Source of the DNA: Crossaster papposus
Lineage: Eukaryota > Echinodermata > Asteroidea > Velatida > Solasteridae
Length of the DNA stretch: 64,000 bases
NCBI GenBank assembly: GCA_037893245.1
Contig: JBAIAA010000434.1
Span: 1-64,000, forward strand
Direction: 5' to 3'
Part shown: positions 42,324 through 55,017 of the stretch, piece after piece
Layout: each line of letters begins with the position of its first letter
Numbering within the stretch: position 1 is the stretch's first letter
The notes under the pieces: generated by a model
Told to the model about the DNA's origin: nothing
The model's input: the letters and a program-made list of their open reading frames with translations, nothing else
Databases searched by the model: none
Position numbers and translations under genes: made by a program

Positions 42324-43599
42324 CTTATGCACACTTCTTTCCCTTTACATATTTCTTATGCACACTTCTTTCCCTTTACATATTTTGTATGCACACTTCT
42401 TTCCCTTTACATATTTCTTATGCACACTTCTTTCCCTTTACATATTTCTTATGCACACTTCTTTCCCTTTACATATTTCTTATGCACACTTCTTTCCCTT
42501 TACATATTTCTTATGCACATTTCTTTCCCTTTACATATTTCTTATGCACACTTCTTTCCCTTTACATATTTCTTATGCACACTTCTTTCCCTTTACATAT
42601 TTCTTATGCACACTTCTTTCCCTTTACATATTTCTTATGCACACTTCTTTCCCTTTACATATTTCTTATGCACACTTCTTTCCCTTTACATATTTCTTAT
42701 GCACCCTTCTTTCCCTTTACATATTTCTTATGCACACTTCTTTCCCTTTACATATTTCTTATGCACACTTCTTTCCCTTTACATATTTCTTATGCACACT
42801 TCTTTCCCTTTACATATTTCTTATGCACACTTCTTTCCCTTTACATATTTCTTATGCACACTTCTTTCCCTTTACATATTTCTTATGCACACTTCTTTCC
42901 CTTTACATATTTCTTATGCACACTTCTTTCCCTTTACATATTTCTTATGCACACTTCTTTCCCTTTACATATTTCTTATGCACACTTCTTTCCCTTTACA
43001 TATTTAACTCGAGGGCTTGTCCCGACATCATGTGTTTATTTCTTATGCACACTTCTTTCCCTTTACATATTTCTTATGCACACTTCTTTCCCTTTACATA
43101 TTTCTTATGCACACTTCTTTCCCTTTACATATTTCTTATGCACACTTCTTTCCCTTTACATATTTCTTATGCACACTTCTTTCCCTTTACATATTTCTTA
43201 TGCACACTTCTTTCCCTTTACATATTTCTTATGCACACTTCTTTCCCTTTACATATTTTTTATGCACACTTCTTTCCCTTTACATATTTCTTATGCACAC
43301 TTCTTTCCCTTTACATATTTCTTGTGCACACTTCTTTCCCTTTACATATTTCTTATGCACACTTCTTTCCCTTTACATATTTCTTATGCACACTTCTTTC
43401 CCTTTACATATTTCTTATGCACACTTCTTTCCCTTTACATATTTCTTATGCACACTTCTTTCCCTTTACATATTTCTTATGCACACTTCTTTCCCTTTAC
43501 ATATTTCTTATGCACACTTCTTTCCCTTTACATATTTCTTATGCACACTTCTTTCCCTTTACATATTTCTTATGCACACTTCTTTCCCTTTACATATTT

Positions 43600-44472
43600 A
43601 ACTCGAGGGCTTGTCCCGACATCATGTGTTTATTTCTTATGCACACTTCTTTCCCTTTACATATTTCTTATGCACACTTCTTTCCCTTTACATATTTCTT
43701 ATGCACACTTCTTTCCCTTTACATATTTCTTATGCACACTTCTTTCCCTTTACATATTTCTTATGCACACTTCTTTCCCTTTACATATTTCTTATGCACA
43801 CTTCTATCCCTTTACATATTTCTTATGCACACTTCTTTCCCTTTACATATTTCTTATGCACACTTCTTTCCCTTTACATATTTCTTATGCACACTTCTTT
43901 CCCTTTACATATTTCTTATGCACACTTCTTTCCCTTTACATATTTCTTATGCACACTTCTTTCCCTTTACATATTTCTTATGCACACTTCTTTCCCTTTA
44001 CATATTTCTTATGCACACTTCTTTCCCTTTACATATTTCTTATGCACACTTCTTTCCCTTTACATATTTCTTATGCACACTTCTTTCCCTTTACATATTT
44101 CTTATGCACACTTCTTTCCCTTTACATATTTCTTATGCACACTTCTTTCCCTTTACATATTTCTTATGCACACTTCTTTCCCTTTACATATTTCTTATGC
44201 ACACTTCTATCCCTTTACATATTTCTTATGCACACTTCTTTCCCTTTACATATTTCTTATGCACACTTCTTTCCCTTTACATATTTCTTATGCACACTTC
44301 TTTCCCTTTACATATTTCTTATGCACACTTCTTTCCCTTTACATATTTCTTATGCACACTTCTTTCCCTTTACATATTTCTTATGCACACTTCTTTCCCT
44401 TTACATATTTCTTATGCACACTTCTTTCCCTTTACATATTTCTTATGCACACTTCTTTCCCTTTACATATTT
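43600..44472 (+). repeat. B-27 module closing the B/C domain
   Basis: Type-B spacer at 43600 with CTTCTATCCC at +206, and a second CTTCTATCCC 403 bp (13 units) later at 44209. The repeated marker suggests an internal 13-unit duplication. It leads directly into the type-A spacer at 44473. Confidence 0.88.
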
Positions 44473-45784
44473 AACTCGAGGGCTTGTTCCCACATCATGT
44501 GTTTATTTCTTATGCACACTTCTTTCCCTTTACATATTTCTTCTGCACACTTCTTTCCCTTTACATATTTCTTATGCACACTTCTTTCCCTTTACATATT
44601 TCTTATGCACACTTCTTTCCCTTTACATATTTCTTATGCACACTTCTTTCCCTTTACATATTTCTTATGCACACCTCTTTCCCTTTACATATTTCTTATG
44701 CACACTTCTTTCCCTTTACATATTTCTTATGCACACTTCTTTCCCTTTACATATTTCTTATGCACACTTCTTTCCCTTTACATATTTCTTATGCACACTT
44801 CTTTCCCTTTATATATTTCTTATGCACACTTCTTTCCCTTTACATATTTCTTATGCACACTTCTTTCCCTTTACATATTTCTTATGCACACTTCTTTCCC
44901 TTTACATATTTCGTATGCACACTTCTTTCCCTTTACATATTTCTTATGCACACTTCTTTCCCTTTACATATTTCTTATGCACACTTCTTTCCCTTTACAT
45001 ATTTCTTATGCACACTTCTTTCCCTTTACATATTTCTTATGCACACTTCTTTCCCTTTACATATTTCTTATGCACACTTCTTTCCCTTTACATATTTCTT
45101 ATGCACACTTCTTTCCCTTTACATATTTCTTATGCACACTTCTTTCCCTTTACATATGTCTTATGCACACTTTTTTACCTTTACATATTTCTTATGCACA
45201 CTTCTTTCCCTTTACATATTTCTTATGCACACTTCTTTCCCTTTACATATTTCTTATGCACACTTCTTTCCCTTTACATATTTAACTCGAGGGCTTGTTC
45301 CCACATCATGTGTTTATTTCTTATGCACACTTCTTTCCCTTTACATATTTCTTATGCACACTTCTTTCCCTTTACATATTTCTTATGCACACTTCTTTCC
45401 CTTTACATATTTCTTATGCACACTTCTTTCCCTTTACATATTTCTTATGCACACTTCTTTCCCTTTACATATTTCTTATGCACACTTCTTTCCCTTTACA
45501 TATTTCTTATGCACACTTCTTTCCCTTTACATATTTCTTATGCACACTTCTTTCCCTTTACATATTTCTTATGCACACTTCTTTCCCTTTACATATTTCT
45601 TATGCACACTTCTTTCCCTTTACATATTTCTTATGCACACTTCTTTCCCTTTACATATTTCTTATGCACACTTCTTTCCCTTTACATATTTCTTATGCAC
45701 ACTTCTTTCCCTTTACATATTTCTTATGCACACTTCTTTCCCTTTACATATTTCTTATGCACACTTCTTTCCCTTTACATGTTT
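44473..45784 (+). repeat. Module A-25-A-15 leading into type C, copy 2
   Basis: Type-A spacers at 44473 and 45284. CACACCTC at +202, TCGTATG at +440 and ATATGTC at +685 match copy 1 (30263) base for base in offset. Private changes include CTTCTGCAC near 44533 and TTATATATTT near 44812. The position 210 bp before the following C spacer (45575) is the consensus A, unlike the other seven C spacers. Confidence 0.92.
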
Positions 45785-45820
45785 AACTCGAGGGCTTATC
45801 CCGACATCATGTGTTTATTT
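45785..45820 (+). repeat. Type-C spacer 8, outside the B/C domain
   Basis: Type C with upstream ACATG, TTTTTTATG at +98, CACATTTC at +232 and GCACCCTTC at +417, but without ATGCTCAC at -210. No type-B spacer follows at +718 or +749 as in the other short C modules; the next spacer is 2,578 bp away. Confidence 0.95.
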
Positions 45821-48362
45821 CTTATGCACACTTCTTTCCCTTTACATATTTCTTATGCACACTTCTTTCCATTTACATATTTTTTATGCACACTTCTTTC
45901 CCTTTACATATTTCTTATGCACACTTCTTTCCCTTTACATATTTCTTATGCACACTTCTTTCCCTTTACATATTTCTTATGCACACTTCTTTCCCTTTAC
46001 ATATTTCTTATGCACATTTCTTTCCCTTTACATATTTCTTATGCACACTTCTTTCCCTTTACATATTTCTTATGCACACTTCTTTCCCTTTACATATTTC
46101 TTATGCACACTTCTTTCCCTTTACATATTTCTTATGCACACTTCTTTCCCTTTACATATTTCTTATGCACACTTCTTTCCCTTTACATATTTCTTATGCA
46201 CCCTTCTTTCCCTTTACATATTTCTTATGCACACTTCTTTCCCTTTACATATTTCTTATGCACACTTCTTTCCCTTTACATATTTCTTATGCACACTTCT
46301 TTCCCTTTACATATTTCTTATGCACACTTCTTTCCCTTTACATATTTCTTATGCACACTTCTTTCCCTTTACATATTTCTTATGCACACTTCTTTCCCTT
46401 TACATATTTCTTATGCACACTTCTTTCCCTTTACATATTTCTTATGCACACTTCTTTCCCTTTACATATTTCTTATGCACACTTCTTTCCCTTTACATAT
46501 TTCTTATGCACACTTCTTTCCCTTTACATATTTCTTATGCACACTTCTTTCCCTTTACATATTTCTTATGCACACTTCTTTCCCTTTACATATTTCTTAT
46601 GCACACTTCTTTCCCTTTACATATTTCTTATGCACACTTCTTTCCCTTTACATATTTCTTATGCACACTTCTTTCCCTTTACATATTTCTTATGCACACT
46701 TCTTTCCCTTTACATATTTCTTATGCACACTTCTTTCCCTTTACATATTTATTATGCACACTTCTTTCCCTTTACATATTTCTTATGCACACTTCTTTCC
46801 CTTTACATATTTCTTATGCACACTTCTTTCCCTTTACATATTTCTTATGCACACTTCTTTCCCTTTACATATTTCTTATGCACACTTCTTTCCCTTTACA
46901 TATTTCTTATGCACACTTATTTCCCTTTACATATTTCTTATGCACACTTATTTCCCTTTACATATTTCTTATGCACACTTCTTTCCCTTTACATATTTCT
47001 TATGCACACTTCTTTCCCTTTACATATTTCTTATGCACACTTCTTTCCCTTTACATATTTCTTATGCACACTTCTTTCCCTTTACATATTTATTATGCAC
47101 ACTTCTTTCCCTTTACATATTTCTTATGCACACTTCTTTCCCTTTACATATTTCTTATGCACACTTCTTTCCCTTTACATATTTCTTATGCACACTTCTT
47201 TCCCTTTACATATTTCTTATGCACACTTCTTTCCCTTTACATATTTCTTATGCACACTTCTTTCCCTTTACATATTTCTTATGCACACTTCTTTCCCTTT
47301 ACATATTTCTTATGCACACTTCTTTCCCTTTACATATTTCTTATGCACACTTCTTTCCCTTTACATATTTCTTATGCACACTTCTTTCCCTTTACATATT
47401 TCTTATGCACACTTCTTTCCCTTTACATATTTCTTATGCACACTTCTTTCCCTTTACATATTTCTTATGCACACTTCTTTCCCTTTACATATTTCTTATG
47501 CACACTTCTTTCCCTTTACATATTTCTTATGCACACTTCTTTCCCTTTACATATTTCTTATGCACACTTCTTTCCCTTTACATATTTCTTATGCACACTT
47601 ATTTCCCTTTACATATTTCTTATGCACACTTATTTCCCTTTACATATTTCTTATGCACACTTCTTTCCCTTTACATATTTCTTATGCACACTTCTTTCCC
47701 TTTACATATTTCTTATGCACACTTCTTTCCCTTTACATATTTCTTATGCACACTTCTTTCCCTTTACATATTTATTATGCACACTTCTTTCCCTTTACAT
47801 ATTTCTTATGCACACTTCTTTCCCTTTACATATTTCTTATGCACACTTCTTTCCTTTTACATATTTTTTATGCACACTTCTTTCCCTTTACATATTTCTT
47901 ATGCACACTTCTTTCCCTTTACATATTTCTTATGCACACTTCTTTCCCTTTACATATTTCTTATGCACCCTTCTTTCCCTTTACATATTTCTTATGCACA
48001 CTTCTTTCCCTTTACATATTTCTTATGCACACTTCTTTCCCTTTACATATTTCTTATGCACACTTCTTTCCCTTTACATATTTCTTATGCACACTTCTTT
48101 CCCTTTACATATTTCTTATGCACACTTCTTTCCCTTTACATATTTCTTATGCACACTTCTTTCCCTTTACATATTTCTTATGCACACTTCTTTCCCTTTA
48201 CATATTTCTTATGCACACTTCTTTCCCTTTACATATTTCTTATGCACACTTCTTTCCCTTTACATATTTCTTATGCACACTTCTTTCCCTTTACATATTT
48301 CTTATGCACACTTCTTTCCCTTTACATATTTCTTATGCACACTTCTTTCCCTTTACATATTT
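45785..48362 (+). repeat. Spacer-poor stretch, 82 units, with two spacer-less module copies
   Basis: Eighty-two units follow the type-C spacer without interruption. Paired CTTATTTCCC units at 46919/46950 and 47601/47632 (682 bp = 22 units apart) are each followed 142 bp later by ATTTATTATG (47092, 47774). The same pair plus marker occurs before the type-A spacers at 49546, 52067 and 61908, where the spacer starts 235 bp after the second pair member. At the corresponding positions 47185 and 47867 there is no spacer here. TTTCCTTTTAC and TTTTTTATG flank the second position. Confidence 0.9.
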
Positions 48363-51300
48363 AACTCGAGGGCTTGTCCCGACATCATGTGTTTATTTCT
48401 TATGCACACTTCTTTCCCTTTACATATTTCTTATGCACACTTCTTTCCCTTTACATATTTCTTATGCACACTTCTTTCCCTTTACATATTTCTTATGCAC
48501 ACTTCTTTCCCTTTACATATTTCTTATGCACACTTCTTTCCCTTTACATATTTCTTATGCACACTTCTTTCCCTTTACATATTTCTTATGCACACTTCTT
48601 TCCCTTTACATATTTTTTATGCACACTTCTTTCCCTTTACATATTTATTATGCACACTTCTTTCCCTTTACATATTTCTTGTGCACACTTCTTTCCCTTT
48701 ACATATTTCTTATGCACACTTCTTTCCCTTTACATATTTCTTATGCACACTTCTTTCCCTTTACATATTTCTTATGCACACTTCTTTCCCTTTACATATT
48801 TCTTATGCACACTTCTTTCCCTTTACATATTTCTTATGCACACTTCTTTCCCTTTACATATTTCTTATGCACACTTCTTTCCCTTTACATATTTCTTATG
48901 CACACTTCTTTCCCTTTACATATTTCTTATGCACACTTCTTTCCCTTTACATATTTCTTATGCACACTTCTTTCCCTTTACATATTTCTTATGCACACTT
49001 CTTTCCCTTTACATATTTCTTATGCACACTTCTTTCCCTTTACATATTTCTTATGCACACTTCTTTCCCTTTACATATTTCTTATGCACACTTCTTTCCC
49101 TTTACATATTTCTTATGCACACTTCTTTCCCTTTACATATTTCTTATGCACACTTCTTTCCCTTTACATATTTCTTATGCACACTTCTTTCCCTTTACAT
49201 ATTTCTTATGCACACTTCTTTCCCTTTACATATTTCTTATGCACACTTCTTTCCCTTTACATATTTCTTATGCACACTTATTTCCCTTTACATATTTCTT
49301 ATGCACACTTATTTCCCTTTACATATTTCTTATGCACACTTCTTTCCCTTTACATATTTCTTATGCACACCTCTTTCCCTTTACATATTTCTTATGCACA
49401 CTTCTTTCCCTTTACATATTTCTTATGCACACTTCTTTCCCTTTACATATTTATTATGCACACTTCTTTCCCTTTACATATTTCTTATGCACACTTCTTT
49501 CCCTTTACATATTTCTTATGCACACTTCTTTCCCTTTACATATTTAACTCGAGGGCTTGTTCCCACATCATGTGTTTATTTCTTATGCACACTTCTTTCC
49601 CTTTACATATTTCTTATGCACACTTCTTTCCCTTTACATATTTCTTATGCACACTTCTTTCCCTTTACATATTTCTTATGCACACTTCTTTCCCTTTACA
49701 TATTTCTTATGCACACTTCTTTCCCTTTACATATTTCTTATGCACACTTCTTTCCCTTTACATATTTTTTATGCACACTTCTTTCCCTTTACATATTTCT
49801 TATGCACACTTCTTTCCCTTTACATATTTCTTATGCACACTTCTTTCCCTTTACATATTTCTTATGCACATTTCTTTCCCTTTACATATTTCTTATGCAC
49901 ACTTCTTTCCCTTTACATATTTCTTATGCACACTTCTTTCCCTTTACATATTTCTTATGCACACTTCTTTCCCTTTACATATTTCTTATGCACACTTCTT
50001 TCCCTTTACATATTTCTTATGCACACTTCTTTCCCTTTACATATTTCTTATGCACACTTCTTTCCCTTTACATATTTCTTATGCACACTTCTTTCCCTTT
50101 ACATATTTCTTATGCACACTTCTTTCCCTTTACATATTTCTTATGCAAACTTCTTTCCCTTTACATATTTCTTATGCACACTTCTTTCCCTTTACATATT
50201 TCTTATGCACACTTCTTTCCCTTTACATATTTCTTATGCACACTTCTTTCCCTTTACATATTTCTTATGCACACTTCTTTCCCTTTACATATTTCTTATG
50301 CACACTTCTTTCCCTTTACATATTTCTTATGCACGCTTCTTTCCCTTTACATATTTATTATGCACACTTCTTTCCTTTTACATATTTCTTATGCACACTT
50401 CTTTCCCTTTATATATTTCTTATGCACACTTCGTTCCCTTTACATATTTCTTATGCACACTTCTTTCCCTTTACATATTTCTTATGCACCCTTCTTTCCC
50501 TTTACATATTTCTTATGCACACTTCTTTCCCTTTACATATTTCTTATGCACACTTCTTTCCCTTTACATATTTCTTATGCACACTTCTTTCCCTTTACAT
50601 ATTTCTTATGCACACTTCTTTCCCTTTACATATTTCTTATGCACACTTCTTTCCCTTTACATATTTCTTATGCACACTTCTTTCCCTTTACATATTTCTT
50701 ATGCACACTTCTTTCCCTTTACATATTTAACTCGAGGGCTTGTCCCGACATCATGTGTTTATTTCTTATGCACACTTCTTTCCCTTTACATATTTCTTAT
50801 GCACACTTCTTTCCCTTTACATATTTCTTATGCACACTTCTTTCCCTTTACATATTTCTTATGCACACTTCTTTCCCTTTACATATTTCTTATGCACACT
50901 TCTTTCCCTTTACATATTTCTTATGCACACTTCTTTCCCTTTACATATTTCTTATGCACACTTCTTTCCCTTTACATATTTTGTATGCACACTTCTTTCC
51001 CTTTACATATTTCTTATGCACACTTCTTTCCCTTTACATATTTCTTGTGCACACTTCTTTCCCTTTACATATTTCTTATGCACACTTGTTTCCCTTTACA
51101 TATTTCTTATGCACACTTCTTTCCCTTTACATATTTCTTATGCACACTTCTTTCCCTTTACATATTTCTTATGCACACTTCTTTCCCTTTACATATTTCT
51201 TATGCACACTTCTTTCCCTTTACATATTTCTTATGCACACTTCTTTCCCTTTACATATTTCTTATGCACACTTCTTTCCCTTTACATATTTCTTATGCAC

Positions 51301-52066
51301 ACTTCTTTCCCTTTACATATTTCTTATGCACACTTCTTTCCCTTTACATATTTCTTATGCACACTTCTTTCCCTTTACATATTTCTTATGCACACTTCTT
51401 TCCCTTTACATATTTCTTATGCACACTTCTTTCCCTTTACATATTTCTTATGCACACTTCTTTCCCTTTACATATTTCTTATGCACACTTCTTTCCCTTT
51501 ACATATTTCTTATGCACACTTCTTTCCCTTTACATATTTCTTATGCACACTTCTTTCCCTTTACATATTTCTTATGCACACTTCTTTCCCTTTACATATT
51601 TCTTATGCACACTTCTTTCCCTTTACATATTTCTTATGCACACTTCTTTCCCTTTACATATTTCTTATGCACACTTCTTTCCCTTTACATATTTCTTATG
51701 CACACTTCTTTCCCTTTACATATTTCTTATGCACACTTCTTTCCCTTTACATATTTCTTATGCACACTTCTTTCCCTTTACATATTTCTTATGCACACTT
51801 ATTTCCCTTTACATATTTCTTATGCACACTTATTTCCCTTTACATATTTCTTATGCACACTTCTTTCCCTTTACATATTTCTTATGCACACTTCTTTCCC
51901 TTTACATATTTCTTATGCACACTTCTTTCCCTTTACATATTTCTTATGCACACTTCTTTCCCTTTACATATTTATTATGCACACTTCTTTCCCTTTACAT
52001 ATTTCTTATGCACACTTCTTTCCCTTTACATATTTCTTATGCACACTTCTTTCCCTTTACATATTT
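48363..52066 (+). repeat. B-37-A-37-B-42 block
   Basis: Spacers 48363 B, 49546 A, 50729 B. Both B spacers carry the +253 change (TTTTTTATG or TTTTGTATG) and CTTGTGCAC at +318, as in the B/C domain. The A spacers at 49546 and 52067 are preceded by the CTTATTTCCC pair (49280/49311 and 51801/51832) ending 235 bp upstream and ATTTATTATG 93 bp upstream. Before 50729 stands a three-part cassette: TTCCTTTTAC (50376), TTATATATTT and CTTCGTTCCC in successive units, then GCACCCTTC at 50490. CACTTGTTTCC at 51088 follows CTTGTGCAC by 41 bp. Confidence 0.9.
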
Positions 52067-55017
52067 AACTCGAGGGCTTGTTCCCACATCATGTGTTTAT
52101 TTCTTATGCACACTTCTTTCCCTTTACATATTTCTTATGCACACTTCTTTCCCTTTACATATTTCTTATGCACACTTCTTTCCCTTTACATATTTCTTAT
52201 GCACACTTCTTTCCCTTTACATATTTCTTATGCACACTTCTTTCCCTTTACATATTTCTTATGCACACTTCTTTCCCTTTACATATTTCTTATGCACACT
52301 TCTTTCCCTTTACATATTTTTTATGCACACTTCTTTCCCTTTACATATTTCTTATGCACACTTCTTTCCCTTTACATATTTCTTATGCACACTTCTTTCC
52401 CTTTACATATTTCTTATGCACATTTCTTTCCCTTTACATATTTCTTATGCACACTTCTTTCCCTTTACATATTTCTTATGCACACTTCTTTCCCTTTACA
52501 TATTTCTTATGCACACTTCTTTCCCTTTACATATTTCTTATGCACACTTCTTTCCCTTTACATATTTCTTATGCACACTTCTTTCCCTTTACATATTTTG
52601 TATGCACACTTCTTTCCCTTTACATATTTCTTATGCACACTTCTTTCCCTTTACATATACTTCTTATGCACACTTCTTTCCCTTTACATATTTCTTATGC
52701 ACACTTCTTTCCTTTTACATATTTCTTATGCACACTTCTTTCCCTTTATATATTTCTTATGCACACTTCGTTCCCTTTACATATTTCTTATGCACACTTC
52801 TTTCCCTTTACATATTTCTTATGCACCCTTCTTTCCCTTTACATATTTCTTATGCACACTTCTTTCCCTTTACATATTTCTTATGCACACTTCTTTCCCT
52901 TTACATATTTCTTATGCACACTTCTTTCCCTTTACATATTTCTTATGCACACTTCTTTCCCTTTACATATTTCTTATGCACACTTCTTTCCCTTTACATA
53001 TTTCTTATGCACACTTCTTTCCCTTTACATATTTCTTATGCACACTTCTTTCCCTTTACATATTTCTTATGCACACTTCTTTCCCTTTACATATTTCTTA
53101 TGCACACTTCTTTCCCTTTACATATTTCTTGTGCACACTTCTTTCCCTTTACATATTTCTTATGCACACTTGTTTCCCTTTACATATTTCTTATGCACAC
53201 TTCTTTCCCTTTACATATTTCTTATGCACACTTCTTTCCCTTTACATATTTCTTATGCACACTTCTTTCCCTTTACATATTTCTTATGCACACTTCTTTC
53301 CCTTTACATATTTCTTATGCACACTTCTTTCCCTTTACATATTTCTTATGCACACTTCTTTCCCTTTACATATTTCTTATGCACACTTCTTTCCCTTTAC
53401 ATATTTCTTATGCACACTTCTTTCCCTTTACATATTTCTTATGCACACTTCTTTCCCTTTACATATTTCTTATGCACACTTCTTTCCCTTTACATATTTC
53501 TTATGCACACTTCTTTCCCTTTACATATTTCTTATGCACACTTCTTTCCCTTTACATATTTCTTATGCACACTTCTTTCCCTTTACATATTTCTTATGCA
53601 CACTTCTTTCCCTTTACATATTTCTTATGCACACTTCTTTCCCTTTACATATTTCTTATGCACACTTCTTTCCCTTTACATATTTCTTATGCACACTTCT
53701 TTCCCTTTACATATTTCTTATGCACACTTCTTTCCCTTTACATATTTCTTATGCACACTTCTTTCCCTTTACATATTTCTTATGCACACTTCTTTCCTTT
53801 TACATATTTCTTATGCACACTTCTTTCCCTTTATATATTTCTTATGCACACTTCGTTCCCTTTACATATTTCTTATGCACACTTCTTTCCCTTTACATAT
53901 TTCTTATGCACCCTTCTTTCCCTTTACATATTTCTTATGCACACTTCTTTCCCTTTACATATTTCTTATGCACACTTCTTTCCCTTTACATATTTCTTAT
54001 GCACACTTCTTTCCCTTTACATATTTCTTATGCACACTTCTTTCCCTTTACATATTTCTTATGCACACTTCTTTCCCTTTACATATTTCTTATGCACACT
54101 TCTTTCCCTTTACATATTTCTTATGCACACTTCTTTCCCTTTACATATTTCTTATGCACACTTCTTTCCCTTTACATATTTCTTATGCACACTTCTTTCC
54201 CTTTACATATTTCTTGTGCACACTTCTTTCCCTTTACATATTTCTTATGCACACTTGTTTCCCTTTACATATTTCTTATGCACACTTCTTTCCCTTTACA
54301 TATTTCTTATGCACACTTCTTTCCCTTTACATATTTCTTATGCACACTTCTTTCCCTTTACATATTTCTTATGCACACTTCTTTCCCTTTACATATTTCT
54401 TATGCACACTTCTTTCCTTTTACATATTTCTTATGCACACTTCTTTCCCTTTATATATTTCTTATGCACACTTCGTTCCCTTTACATATTTCTTATGCAC
54501 ACTTCTTTCCCTTTACATATTTCTTATGCACACTTCTTTCCCTTTACATATTTCTTATGCACACTTCTTTCCCTTTACATATTCTTATGCACACTTCTTT
54601 CCCTTTACATATTTCTTATGCACACTTCTTTCCCTTTACATATTTCTTATGCACACTTCTTTCCCTTTACATATTTCTTATGCACACTTCTTTCCCTTTA
54701 CATATTTCTTATGCACACTTCTTTCCCTTTACATATTTCTTATGCACACTTCTTTCCCTTTACATATTTCTTATGCACACTTCTTTCCCTTTACATATTT
54801 CTTATGCACACTTCTTTCCCTTTACATATTTCTTATGCACACTTCTTTCCCTTTACATATTTCTTATGCACACTTCTTTCCCTTTACATATTTCTTATGC
54901 ACACTTCTTTCCCTTTACATATTTCTTATGCACACTTCTTTCCTTTTACATATTTCTTATGCACACTTCTTTCCCTTTACATATTTCTTATGCACACTTC
55001 TTTCCCTTTACATATTT
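52067..55017 (+). repeat. Longest spacer-to-spacer stretch, 94 units, with 1,085-bp internal repeats
   Basis: Type-A spacer followed by 94 units. The cassette TTCCTTTTAC, TTATATATTT, CTTCGTTCCC recurs at 52713, 53798 and 54418 (35 and 20 units apart), the first two copies with GCACCCTTC (52827, 53912) followed 304 bp later by CTTGTGCAC (53131, 54216) and 41 bp after that by CACTTGTTTCC. In the block to the left the same markers enclose a type-B spacer and are 557 bp apart; the difference of 253 bp equals one 36-bp spacer plus seven units. A 2-bp insertion AC at 52659-52660 and a 1-bp deletion at about 54583 make the length 1 bp over 36 + 31n. Confidence 0.9.

Larger units (their letters stand above)
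40196..43005 (+). repeat. Large tandem duplication, copy 2 (C-29-B-18-B-17-C-22)
   Basis: Each spacer lies exactly 3,497 bp after its counterpart: 40196, 41131, 41725, 42288 and then 43006. Private changes include ATATATCTT near 40509, CTTAAGCAC near 40606 and TTTCCTTTTAC near 42275. The correspondence ends after the B spacer at 43006, where copy 1 has 21 units before a C spacer and copy 2 has 18 before a B spacer. Confidence 0.92.
31575..43599 (+). repeat. B/C higher-order repeat domain
   Basis: Spacers, type and following unit count: 31575 C 23, 32324 B 18, 32918 B 16, 33450 C 24, 34230 B 18, 34824 B 17, 35387 C 23, 36136 B 17, 36699 C 29, 37634 B 18, 38228 B 17, 38791 C 22, 39509 B 21, 40196 C 29, 41131 B 18, 41725 B 17, 42288 C 22, 43006 B 18. 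The prototype is C-(22/23)-B-18-B-17. Fixed markers: ATGCTCAC 210 bp before each C here; TTTTTTATG (or TTTTGTATG) at +98 and CACATTTC at +232 from every C; CTTGTGCAC at +318 in several B-18 modules; CTTCTATCCC at +206 in B-17 modules. In the B-21 module it is at +330, exactly four units further. No type-A spacer occurs here. Confidence 0.93.
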
